From the NCBI RefSeq assembly GCF_022539665.2, contig NC_081332.1, forward strand, positions 3,939,884-4,003,883: DNA of 64,000 bases. The letters run 5' to 3'. The position numbers and the translations under genes were made by a program. The notes below the pieces were generated by a model. It searched no databases. It worked only from the letters and a program-made list of their open reading frames with translations, and had not been told where the DNA came from. Shown here in pieces: positions 21,725 through 35,221 of this stretch. Source of the DNA: Daphnia carinata (taxonomy: Eukaryota > Arthropoda > Branchiopoda > Diplostraca > Daphniidae). Positions within the stretch are counted from its first letter, which is position 1; the number at the start of each line of letters is the position of its first letter.

Positions 21725-23998
21725 TCAAATCCGTTTCCCTCGTCGAGATCTTAATGCTTTTTGTTTAAGCCGTTCACGATATTCTGCCAGCTTTTGTGTG
21801 CAGTGCTTTAGGTGTTCGTAAGGTTCCCACGTATTGTCTTCTTCGCCATAACCTTCCCATGAAACGAGGTATTCATAGTCTTCCTCCTGTGGGTTAGAGT
21901 CTTCAACTTTGTAAAGCAATCGTCGATCTAAAATTTTTCCCACAACGAATTCATTGTCACTCAAGGCCTCATCCGTAGTTGCATTATTTTCCCACACATC
22001 TGTTAAATCAAACAGGATTAATTGCAAATATATTTGACAACGTGCAATGCAATTTACCAGAGGTGTTATCTAGGTTTTCAAAACCTTTAGCTGCTTCTGC
22101 GAGTAAGTCGACATCAGGCACTTCTCTGACAAAGCGGTCCAGTTCATAATCCATTTCAGGTGTAAAATCGACTCCACTGTCTGGTATGGGGTTCGTAATT
22201 GAGTCGTCTCTGCTTCGTGTCATGCCAGGGACTGCAATCATGTCCCTGCCATGATGAGATACTGGCGTCACATCTATACCGTGTTCTGACACCGGTGTTT
22301 CGGGCGTAAAATGATAGCGGGGGGTGTTACTCGTTTCGTCAAGTTCCCCGACGAGTCCTCGAATGGCAATATCTGTTTCGGTGTCTTTTCGCGAGTTTGC
22401 ATTACATGATCTTAAACGAGTCCTTTTTCTTTGCGAGCTACAAGGTTGGTCTGATTTAGCCGCTTTTGGTTCCGATGTTGATTGATCAGTGTCTGATTCA
22501 ACTATAGAACGCTTTTTTGCCTGCTGGGTGTTACAGAAAAAGTCAGTTATTCATCAATAAAGGTTACGAAGTAGCAAACATACCTTAGACTTCTGTGTTC
22601 TGACACGATGAAGTTCATTGCCGACAGCGTTTGCAACCCATTTGCGAGAAACGATGGCTACGGCAGCTCGAATAAAGATTTCGCGACATTTCAGCATAGT
22701 ATCAAAAGAACCTGCAAACCAGAGTTCATCCAGCTCGTTGTGCAAATGTTCCTCATGTTGCACTAAAAATCAAAGAAACTGTCAGGGTATTGGAGGTTTT
22801 TTTTAAACATTATAATAACATACTTAGGTTTTGACTGATTGGTTGATTTTTCAACTGTTTCAAAAAAACTTCCTTCCATAATGAGCGGGCTAGCTGATCC
22901 ATAGCAGCTTGGTCCATTTTCTGTTTGAGTTCGACCCGTGGTGGTGCGCAGCAGGTTTGAATATGCAGTTGAAATGGGGGTATATGGTGGAAGAGCTCAA
23001 GGCAGTAATTGCATATTAGCAATGGGGAACTGCGCGCGTAGTCCAGACAGCCTTAAAGGTTAAAAGAACAAGATGGGAAATTTGGTGGTTGTAGCACAAA
23101 TAAATATAACTGCCCGTTTTACTTTTAAGTGTGTCTATGTCTAACATGCCACGGATTTCCTTCTCGCCTGCTTGCCCAAAGCCACTAAAAACATTTTGGA
23201 ACGCCTCGTCTTGAAGAATTAATCAATTAAACAAGGTAAACCAGATAATAATACAAAAGAACGTACCGATCTCATCTTCGTTAGGTTCTTGCAATGGCAT
23301 GACCTCCGACGTCCTTGTTAAAATGGTCTCAGTTCGAATCGAATTTTGCTCGTTGGTTGAACACCTTTCATTGTAACTAGTGGTGGGCGTGGCCATCAGT
23401 TGGTCTTGACCAATCAACGATACGCCGGCTCTGTTACCAATATCCAACAGTGTTACTGCTAGATAAAAAAATTTCGTCCTTTTTGGAACTCTGAAAGTAA
23501 ACAAGAAAATCTTATACATGAAATATACCGGGGTTTTTTGTGCCATCTTCACATTGTCTCATCTGATTACTGCAATCGAGGAGAGTTCCATTTATAGGTG
23601 CATCTACAACAACATGTCCTATTAGATGTCGAACGGCTGCAAAAAAAATAAAATAAATAAATAAATTATTGTACCATACCCCAATCTGAAGATCGAAAAC
23701 TTTGGTTCTCGCTGACGGGCTGATGTTCCGAATTCGGTTCAAGAGGAGTATTCGATAACTGATTCATATCAAATACGACTTCTCCATTATGATTTAGCAA
23801 ATTGTAGATCTCGTTAACTTGGCCGGTAGAGTTCCGACAAAACTCATCCAATCCAGGCAATGAGGGTAAGCTAGTCCCATCAAGTAAGACACTAGCATCA
23901 GCACCAGCTAGACTCATTACATCATCTGGAAACATGGTGCATGAACTGGATTCCTTATCCAGGTTGCTGTCAGTCACTGCGAACACTGAAGAACTCAT
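21725..23998 (-). CDS. unnamed chromodomain protein with a C2HC zinc-finger-like motif
   Basis: Eight exons on the minus strand: 23998-23680, 23636-23529, 23458-23267, 23209-23123, 23051-22824, 22762-22584, 22520-22058, 21999-21725; 616 aa. The first 230 residues are acidic/Ser-rich and probably disordered. Residues 249-269 form C-x2-C-x12-H-x3-C, the spacing of a classical zinc finger with Cys in the last place. A helical segment ~290-370 and a basic Ser/Lys/Arg stretch (AKKRSIVESD..., KRTRLRS) suggest a nuclear location. A C-terminal chromodomain at ~545-602 (EFVVGKILDRRL, YLVSWEGYGEEDNTWEP) keeps the W and second aromatic of the methyl-lysine cage but has F in place of the first Tyr and a longer first loop. 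Exon 7 has a CAGCAG tandem acceptor. I do not recognise an ortholog; a methyl-histone reader role is inferred. Confidence 0.75.
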
Positions 23999-26028
23999 GA
24001 TGAATCATATAGCGACTGTGGACCACATATATAGAAAAATCAGCAAACACTTCAGTTACCATCAGGCCTTTCAGTTTTACTCATGCCTTATATGTATTCA
24101 TGCTTCAAGCATTATATCGTCTTTTATTAAGGCACTGTTGCCTTCATCAAATCTTCACACATTTCATTAAACTTAACAAACTGGTTTTTAGTTTACTGGA
24201 AACAACTATGGAGACCTACGTGCAAGAGATTACCTATAAGCCACCAAAATTTGTTTTTCTTGACAACGTAGTTGTTAAAATTCAAACAATCATGTTTCCA
24301 AGGAGTAAATGAATTCATTTCATGAATTCAAGGAGAAAAAAATTTAGTTTCCATGCCAAGTTCATGAACTCTGAAACAAAGGAGTGTCGTAATCGCTAAT
24401 GCTTTACACGTTCGAAATTTACGTTGAAAATAAACAAGCATCGGTTGAAAGCACAGCCTGAAAAAGAAAACTTAACAAATGTTTACCTTTTACTTTCATA
24501 GGTCACTCGATGAGACGCCAATAAACAAGTTGAAAGCAACAATGAATACTGCCACCAACTAACGGTTAGTTCAAAACAAGTCAAACCACGTGTCGACTGA
24601 TCTTCGTCACTTTAAAAGATTGAATATCTTGAAGTAATGTCCAGATAATCCATGAAATTATCTTAATTGTTCGGAATCTAGAATACAGTTTTATGTTTTA
24701 GAATACTTCGAATTTCATATTTTCAGTGCAACCGACATAACTGTTCTCATGCTGTCTACTATTTCTGTTGCTGGCGGCATTCTGACTTTGTCATAAAGAG
24801 GGGGCGAGCATCACATGCAAGGGGTATGGGTATTCTGCATTCTTTTTCAGCACGACCCAAGAGCGCTGTTGCAATCCTTTAATAAATATAATCTACTGTT
24901 AAATGGCAATAATTCTGTTATTTTGGTTACGGTTTAAATTCACGCTTAAAATATTTCGCTGTTTATAGAAGTTTAATTAGTTTACGTTGCTTAAGTTTAA
25001 AAAAAGATGACCAATCTTTTTGTCCAGTGCGGCAATCCATCAAACAGTCAACATTTACGAATTACATCATTAGTTTTCGTGCTTTTACCAAGTAAATGGA
25101 TAAAAATTGAATAGCATGAATAGACATCTCGTATGGAACTGGCTAAGAGTTTTCTGTGTATTCGCATTTTAATAAACACAAAGAAAAACTGCCACTTGTT
25201 AGAATGTCTCGAATTGGGGAAACAAAAATAAAGTGAAGCTCCCCTTCGAACAAGGCACACTCATATGATTGGTAAAGATCAAAATGCCGGAAAGAAACAA
25301 ACAGAGAGCAACATGATAAAATAAAGGCCCTAAATAAAGAAGGGTAGAGTGAAGGCCCATCGACAGGGGGAAAAAATTCTATAAAAAATGATAGAACTCG
25401 CAATTGAAAGAATATCCAGGTGTAGCAATTGGAGGCTGATGTTAGAATAACGAGAGTTACTATATACACTACCCAACTATCACATACCGGCAATTTTTGC
25501 TGAGAGAAAAACAAAATAAAAGAAAAAAATAATTAAACTTGCTGCCTAAAATTGAAGGTATTGTGAATAAGAAAGGGGAAGACGAAGTAAAACAACCAAT
25601 TGAAATGTGCACGCTTCTCGCCCCTCCCCCCCCCCCCCCCCCCAAGATTGGAGATGGATCTTAGCCAACAAGTTTACCCATCATAAGACAGATTTTTTGT
25701 AACATATATAAGTATGCATAAATTGTTCCCCTCCCCAGTGTAAGGCATCAAATTTTATATTTCGATTTGTTCAACCAGCCGGTGTTAAAAATAGAAAAAA
25801 ACGAAAGAGGTCTAGTGTGCATACAATTACAACATGCACGACACTCCAATGGAGGGCAGGGTGAAATAAGGAAATGATGATTAATTTGGGTTCTTCTTAT
25901 TGCCAACGCTGATGGCAATGGTTCGTCTGACATAAGACATCCCAGGTGAAAGTCGGGGCTAGCAGTGAATGGGTGCGCATAATCTGAAGGCAACCTGTAT
26001 AGTACAAGGCAGGACTCGATGTTTTCAT
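23999..26028. other. intergenic DNA between chromodomain gene and PLXDC-like gene
   Basis: 2 kb without a supportable gene. It contains an 18-C homopolymer at 25626-25643. The right part should be 3'UTR of the plexin-domain gene. Minus-strand frames at 25143-25514 and 25748-26128 have no splice partners or family resemblance, and the latter overlaps real exons in another frame. Confidence 0.45.
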
Positions 26029-28596
<2,568 letters not shown>

Positions 28597-29171
28597 TCTC
28601 CGTTTCTTTTTACGACTGACACTATGAGTAGACACTTGTTCCACTCAACTTTTACAGACCACTTGTTGTAGACAGCTGAGCTTCGTCAAATCAGCCTTTC
28701 CCTGCTCACCATGGAGTTTGATACGGCAACAGCGTTGCCGAATATGTAAACGCTCCCTGAAATAGCAAAAACCTTCGTCATCCTTTCCGGCTCAATTGTT
28801 ATTGCTTAATTCTGTGACAATTTTTAATCACTTGTTAATTACCCATAGAAAGAAACCCATTTTAATAAATCAGTTAACCACATAACGCTTTAGCCTATTT
28901 GACGTCAGGTAGAAGAATATGAATAATGCTCGCATTTTTCAAATGTTTATTTCATGAATAAGCGGTGATGTAATGAAAATCAATGTTTTATTCTCTCGAT
29001 TTCGCAACAAATAAAACTGTACAGCATCTATATGTTTCAGAGGAACTGCCTTGCATGACAGATAACCTTATCGTATGTTAAAGCTTTAACGGATGGATTT
29101 CGAAAAGCGCTGTTAATTTTCTGAATTGCACTTGATAAGACATGAGCATGCTTTACACCAATGTCTAATAT
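28597..29171. other. intergenic DNA between PLXDC-like and ZP-like genes
   Basis: 575 bp holding the presumed PLXDC promoter and the ZP-like gene's 3'UTR, with a minus-strand AATAAA at 28987-28992. Nothing else recognisable. Confidence 0.5.
28987..28992 (-). terminator. poly(A) signal for the ZP-like gene
   Basis: AATAAA on the minus strand about 180 nt beyond the stop of the 198-aa secreted protein. Confidence 0.5.
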
Positions 29172-30077
29172 TTAAAGTTCTATACGTGTAGGTGATTTTC
29201 TTGGTCTAATGTCGGACGGCTTGAAAACGACTACGTTTGGAGCTTTCACAGTTGACCTTAAATGAGTCGGTACATCCTTTCCAGAAGGATCCGGATCGGC
29301 TAAGCTGATACTGGACATGGCAGATCTGGAAAGAAATCCTTATGAAAAGTTTTAATAGCTGAAACAATTATATTAAAACTTACACTTTGAAAGTTTTTGT
29401 ATCTTTGTTCGTCAAATCGCATTCTAGTGCGAAAGCTCCGTCTCCAGGCATAATGAGCTCTTTATCGTGCTGGAGAATCAATGTAATTTGAAATTTCTCT
29501 CCATTCTGAAAAAAAACAAAATAGTTAAAATATCTAAAAGACTACCAGAATGCTTAATGGTCTTACATCCTCAACGTTACATTCATCGTATGGTATCCTA
29601 AGCCGGAAACGACGCCCACCGTTAGCATCTAAAAAGCATGGTGGCTTCCGTGAATAAAAGCTACCTAAACGCCAGAAAAAAGTGAATGTTTGTCTCCACA
29701 AAAGATATTTTTATTGTTTTACCTCTGGTATATAGTACTCCCTTGAAATCTGCTTGTGTCTCAATGACAACTTGGAAGTTATTGCTCCCACAATCCAGTC
29801 GGATCTGGTCAAATCCTGATGCTGTTACACCAATGTTCATTCGTCCAGTCACATCTCCCCTCCATAGTTCTGAAATCAGAAGAAATCAAAACGAATTATT
29901 ATCTAAACATAGCAGCTAGCAGTGTATCTATAACATTACAGAAAATGACTTTGGATTGTGTTGGCTAGAGGCCAAGAAAGGAAAAACGCTTGGTGATTCA
30001 CCTTCGGCCAACGATGTTAAAGTACACAACAGCAACCATGCCAGACACAAAAACAGTGAATAAAGATGAAAAAACAT
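29172..30077 (-). CDS. short secreted ZP-domain-like protein
   Basis: Five exons on the minus strand: 30077-30002, 29869-29723, 29664-29567, 29505-29384, 29325-29172; 198 aa. A hydrophobic signal peptide (residues 1-~23, LYSLFLCLAWLLLCTLTSLA) is followed by strands with a zona-pellucida N-subdomain look: IRLDCGSNNFQVVIETQADFKG, FRLRIPYDECNV, KFQITLILQHDKELI and FALECDL. Four Cys are spaced for two disulfides plus an extra Cys (PPCFLD). The protein ends soon after, with a basic tail. There is no ZP-C half, membrane span or furin site, so it may be a ZP-N-only matrix or secreted factor. Assignment to the ZP fold is by pattern, not by search. Confidence 0.68.
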
Positions 30078-30752
30078 TTTAACACCACAGTCTCTTAATA
30101 ATTTCAATACTAAGATGGTACTAGACTAGGCTACGTATAAAAAAATTATGTCGGTGTATGTAAGAAACACCTGCTGAATTCTCACTGTATCGATTGCTAC
30201 CTAGCGAGTTTTCATCTGTCAAAAAGTTTCCCAATTAGCCTGAGGTGGTCCTCAACCTGTGATGCTTTGTGCAAAGCCAACTTCTATGCGGCAGCGTAAT
30301 TTGTAAATTTTTTTTTCGGAAAAGAAAAATTATATCTGGAACATTGTGAGCGAAAACAACAGAAAGATAAACCTATTTATATGCTTCGAATCTGGCGCGA
30401 CATTAATTAGTAATACTTTCTTGCATCCTTAAAAGGGATCAGCTATTTTAGAAACATACAAGGCCTAAATTTTCATAACATGTATTTTTCATTTAGTGTA
30501 ATAGTTTGTTGTTGTACAATGAAAGTTCCCTGACATAGTAATTTAGGAAAAAAGATAGAAGACACTGAAAAGGCCGTGGCGAAACCAGTGATTAATTTGT
30601 ATTTCTATAAATTATCACGATTCGTTTATTGACTCAGGATGACCTATTCAAGTATCTTATTTCGAAAAAAAAAAATGTGATGTACATATACAAAACAGGA
30701 TATTTCATTTGATCTGGGGTCGATTCAAAGGAATCCCAACGACAATGTAAGA
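30078..30752. other. intergenic DNA between ZP-like gene and NSMCE2
   Basis: 675 bp, AT-rich, with no supportable gene. It holds the ZP-like promoter on one side and the NSMCE2 3'UTR on the other. Confidence 0.5.
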
Positions 30753-31596
30753 TTATATAGCAGCTCTAGCTTTCATACGGGTAATATGACGTTTGAGTTC
30801 GTCGTCCGGAACAAGATCATCGGCTCTAATCGGCACACGGTTATTGCACCCCATCCAATAACATTTTGTATTTTTGTTTGCAGCCATCAAACTTTGAATG
30901 ATCTCCTTTTCATAGGAATGTTTACATCTTGAATTCTTCACAGGTTCAGAAAATTCCTTTTTAGAATAGGGATCTATTGTCTGAATGGTTTCTCCTGTAA
31001 CCGCTAATCCATCCTCATTATCCATTTCTTGGTCTTCTATATTACTGGTTTCAGTCTCATTGAAGTCCTTCATGGTGACATATAAAGGATCTCTTTCCAA
31101 GAAACCTTCCGGATGTTTTTCTAGTTCTTTTGACATGGTATTTTTTAACAACTACATAGAAAAGTATTAAAAAAAAAAAAAAAAAAAAAAACTAATGTGA
31201 TAAGTTTAAACATGATATGCTTTCAGCAAGACATTTCTTACTTGATTTATTTCTTCATGTGATGTTGAACACTTCCTGCCATCACAGATTTCTCTTTCAG
31301 CCTTCTCTGTGCATAACTGAATTACTTTCTGTTTGCTTGTTTTGAGATCTTGATGCCTCATATCAAGCATAATATAATCTTTCATTGCATTTCGAAGTCC
31401 ATCCAATAAGCCAGGAATCTCTAAATTCAAAAGCAATAGGTTCAAAAGGGCTAATGCTTGTATGCAAAGATGAATTTATTATACCTTCGTTCAGACAGAA
31501 ATTAGGAAGCATGTCATAAACCTGGATGATCTTATCTTTGCCTTTTTTTATGTTGTCAGTAATCTCTGAATTAGAGACTGGAAACCTTTGTGCCAT
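30753..31596 (-). CDS. NSMCE2: E3 SUMO-protein ligase NSE2 (SMC5/6 complex)
   Basis: Three exons on the minus strand: 31596-31485, 31420-31242, 31151-30753; 229 aa (human 247). The start MAQRFPV is the first in-frame ATG. Residues 1-~95 form the helical arm that binds SMC5. The C-terminal SP-RING contains IDPYSKKEFSEPVKNSRCKH and CYWMGCNNRV, with zinc ligands C173, H175, C194 and C199 (C-x-H...C-x4-C). Known role: SUMO ligation within SMC5/6 during homologous recombination and replication-fork repair in the nucleus. Intron 2 carries a run of over 20 A's at ~31169-31190 (plus strand). The gene is divergent from VPS72, with start codons 502 bp apart. Confidence 0.93.
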
Positions 31597-32097
31597 CTTC
31601 TTGTTCAAAATGCTGTCGCAACGTCGGCATTGGCCTACAGCGTTCGCGTATACAAAATGTATTGAACTTTATCAATAGAAAGCTCAACATAAAACATTTA
31701 CCCTAGTCGCCACCTGCAGATAAAAAATCAAATAATAAAAGGAATGTCACACAGGCAATAAATTGGGATGTTTTTTTTATAGCAAGTGTTAAACGTGCTT
31801 AACAGATTTTAAATACGCAACGCAACGCTCAATCTCAAATAAACATTCCATGCTGGAGGCGCCTTTGAACCAAGCCATCTACTGGAAACAAACTTAGCTA
31901 ATCAAAATCCTCGCGATCGTAGATGACGCTGAAATGCGGCGTCTGCTTGCTATTGGATTGTTAAAACTAGAAATTAAACTTTGAGGTTTACCTTTTTTGT
32001 CTATTATATACTCCTAGTTCTTAAGCAAAATAATTACTTACGAGTATATTACCTTTTCGATGAAAAAAAAGTTCTGTGTTGACTACGAAATATCAAA
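31597..32097. promoter_or_regulatory. divergent promoter region, NSMCE2 / VPS72
   Basis: Exactly 501 bp separate the two start codons, so both promoters must lie here. No TATA box is evident at the expected positions. This is compatible with a bidirectional housekeeping promoter. Confidence 0.5.
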
Positions 32098-33570
32098 ATG
32101 TCACTTCAGCGTGAACGGCGTGTTAATGCTGGCAATCGTCTGTCAAAATTACTCGAAGAAGAAGAACAAGACGATGATTTCTATAAAAGCACCTATGGTG
32201 GATTCAATGACGAAGAAGACGACAATGAATTTATTTTCAAGTATTGGTTTTTAAGTTTAATTATCATATGGCCATAAAACCTTTTACTAAAATAGGGCTG
32301 AAGAGGACCAAGATGATATTGTAGACTCAGATTTCAGTATTGATGAAAATGATGAACCTATATCTGATCAAGAAGATGAGGGTACCAAACGAAAACGTGG
32401 TGTAGTCAATACCAAAGCATATAAGGTAAAATTTTTTAGAAAACTTATTATATAATCATTTAATTCAAAGACTTATATAGGAGCCAAAAGCTACCACAAG
32501 TAAGCATTTAAAAGGTGATAAAAATATTGATGAAATGACAGAAAGGATTGCACAAGCTGGAGAAAAAGTGGATGATTCTTCAGAAGTTCCAAAAGCTAGA
32601 TCGAAATATGCCAGAAAGACAAGAATTCCTTCTCAAGCCAGAGAAAAGAAAGCAGTACGTCAAACTACTGCACTCAAATCAGCTGAAACCGTTCAGAGAC
32701 TCAGAGAAAGAGAAACAAGAGGAAAAAGGAAACATAATAGGTTGATATAAAATATGATTTATGTGTAACATAACTAATGTATTCTTGGAATCACATAGGA
32801 GAGACAATGGTGAAAAATTAACTCAACAACAACTTCTGGAAGAGGCAAAGGAAACCGAGTTACTTAACATACAGTCACTCGAAAAATATCATCAGCTTGA
32901 ACTGGAGAAAAAAAAAACGAGGGTTGTGAAAAAGGCTCCCACTGGACCAACCATTCGCTATCTCTCAACCTCCATGCCGCTCATACAGGAATTAAATGCA
33001 GAGCCGGAACGAATCAATGTCGAAGAAGATGAGGATAAAGAAGAAAATTTAGTTAACCAGACCGGCATTTCAGCGCTAGTCGACAGCAAATCATGCTGTG
33101 AAAGAACGTTCATCACCTTTTCAACTGACAGTCTCGTGGAGGCTAATTTCAGTCGGAAAAAAGTCAATCCACCTCAAAAGAATGTTTGCCCTATCACCAG
33201 GTCGGTTTGACTGATGGTATCTGATATGAAAGGAAAAATATCGTTTATCTACAATCTATCTTTCAGGCAAAGAGCCAAATATTTTGATCCGGTGACTCAG
33301 CTACCCTACTCCACCGTTCAGGCCTTCCGGATTCTACGCGAGGCCTATTGCCAGCAGCTAGAGGTGAAAGGAGACGCCAACGATGCAGAGATCGCCCGTT
33401 GGATTGAATGGCGACAAAAGTACCGCCAAGCCCGACTCGCCGCTCTGGCTGCCGCTCGCGCCCAACAGGCCAACGCACAGGGAAACGCTGTACCGACATC
33501 GACACAGCAATCGACACCATCTTCAGCAGTGAAACCTTCTAATACAAACAACTCAACTACAACGATATAA
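32098..33570 (+). CDS. VPS72: VPS72/YL-1, histone H2A.Z-binding subunit of SRCAP/SWR1 and TIP60
   Basis: Five exons: 32098-32240, 32296-32425, 32481-32740, 32799-33200, 33267-33570; 412 aa. The N-terminus has the YL1 signature RVNAGNRLSKLLEEEE followed by FYKSTYGGFNDEE and an acidic region, the part known to clasp the H2A.Z-H2B dimer. A basic/coiled middle (RERETRGKRKHNRRDNGEKL) follows. The YL1_C domain near residues 315-345 reads AKYFDPVTQLPYSTVQAFRI. The Ala/Gln/Ser/Thr tail ends in NNSTTTI. Known role: chaperoning and depositing H2A.Z. AATAAA at 33605 lies 35 nt after the stop. Confidence 0.95.
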
Positions 33571-33604
33571 ACGAAATCTCCACTCCATTTCAATTGCCCT
33601 AGTT

Positions 33605-33610
33605 AATAAA
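33605..33610 (+). terminator. poly(A) signal for VPS72
   Basis: AATAAA 35 nt downstream of the VPS72 stop, followed by a T-rich tract. Confidence 0.65.
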
Positions 33611-33871
33611 TTTTTTTCTTTTTATTTTCCATTAAGGTTATCATCCATGTTTCTCTTCGTCAACCCACTGTTGTCGAGGAATTGTCCAGTTTTTAAGGTT
33701 TCGAATAATTTGAATACCGATTCAATTTCCATCCGTACTCCATACACGAATCACATGCTATGCGCGTCTGCGATGAATAATGCATGAATATAATTCTCAA
33801 AAGCATCTAGCTTCCGGTTAGCAAATAGAGATGCCATTTATGGTGTCGCTAGCTACCGATAAAGTCGCACT

Positions 33872-34457
33872 ATGTTCGACGTTCGTCTCTATTACTGTGC
33901 TGCTCTTCTAAGTCAATTGGCGACAATCAATTGTCAACTGGTCCCGTATAGCGGAGCAACTCGATTTGTTCCCAATTGGTGGATGGCAGGTAAATACATC
34001 ACACGAATTAAAGAATCCAAGTTAATCTTGGGTCTTTCCTTTTTTTTTTGTTTTTTTTAAGCTACTGTTATCTTTTTATCCAGTTCACCAGGCTGTGGGA
34101 GAGTGTCGGAATTCAGGGGACTGCTCTGAAGGCGAGTGCTGTGTCCGCTCTACGGGATCAAGGCAACACCTTTTTTGTTTACCGTTACGCCATTTAGGCG
34201 AAGCATGCCGACTTCGTCAAACTTTCACAGAGCAGTCGAATCGCATCTATTTGAATTTGTGCCCTTGTGGCAAAGGCCTCATTTGTCGTGAATCGTACAC
34301 GGGATGGGTAGACGCCGAATGTGTTTCTTTACGCAATCCAGCTGAGCTACTTCGCAATTCTTTCTTGCAAGCGATCCTTAAGGCCTTGGAAGAGCAGAGA
34401 CAGCATAATTGGCAGACGAAAAAACGCAAAATCCCTAACAGTTGGGTTTCAAATTAG
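33872..34457 (+). CDS. astakine/prokineticin-like secreted cysteine-rich cytokine
   Basis: Two exons, 33872-33989 and 34084-34457, joined through Val; 163 aa. Signal peptide ~1-21 (LYYCAALLSQLATINCQ). The mature domain has ten cysteines in the prokineticin/colipase-fold order: GECRNSGDCSEGECC, then FCLP, G.AC, LCPCGKGLIC and AEC. The CPC..GL.C motif is characteristic. Known for the family: crustacean astakines drive haematopoiesis; vertebrate prokineticins act through GPCRs and need an N-terminal AVIT sequence, which is absent here, as in astakines. The tail after the last Cys (~45 residues, helical, basic) is longer than in typical family members. The gene starts 300 bp after VPS72. Confidence 0.8.
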
Positions 34458-35221
34458 GTTGATATGACGTTGACCTTTTCACCGATTCCGGGTGTTGGAA
34501 AGGAAAAAATGCCATGGTGTTTCGTTTGATTTTTCCTTCTCCCGGCATTGTCTCACGATTCGTAACCTATTGTACATATAGAAATGAAATGTTATACAAC
34601 GGAAATAACCACTCCCTTTTGTAAGGGCTCTACCCAAAAAACAGGAGCGTGTGGACGAGTTGCGGTTTCGTGTTGACAACCCAGTACGTAAATCATCTGG
34701 GCGAGCAACGTTCGTGCAACAACCCGGCCATCGCTGTCCCACAAAACCCGTTATTATTACAAGTGTTTCTTTAACTGCTGCGTCCTTAATGTAATTTGAG
34801 AAAGCTTTGCAACTTGGTAAAAAAAAAAGTTGGATTCTATGCGCATGAACACGGGCGACAGACAATTTGACGGATGTGCTTTTATTCGGATCATGCGCGT
34901 TGTAACGTGATCAATACAGTAGAAAGTTCTGTTGTAACGACGGGATTGTATACACTCAAAGCGTCTTGGAAAGTTCGGCGAGTTCCACGATACCTTATCT
35001 TCACCAGCGTTTTGATCAAAATAGATTGTAAATGTAGAGCTGGAATTTCTACCTGTGTACGAACTGTTAGTGACATCACTTTTCGAGGCGGTTTGCTTTA
35101 TCATAACTCCCATCGCCACTCAATGTGAGATACCGACAAGAATCCCAGCTGGGGAATTTTCGAGGAGGATCCTCGAGTCAGCGCAGCTATAGCTACACGA
35201 GTACTGTAGTGAACGTCAAAG
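34458..35221. other. intergenic DNA before the RUSC-like gene
   Basis: 764 bp holding the astakine-like 3'UTR and the RUSC-like promoter. Overlapping open frames on both strands at 34479-35119 disagree with one another and resemble nothing known; none is called. Confidence 0.45.

Noticed and set aside
34479-35128. Overlapping open frames on both strands between the astakine-like and RUSC-like genes
   Set aside because: Mutually contradictory, no motif, no consistent splice sites.
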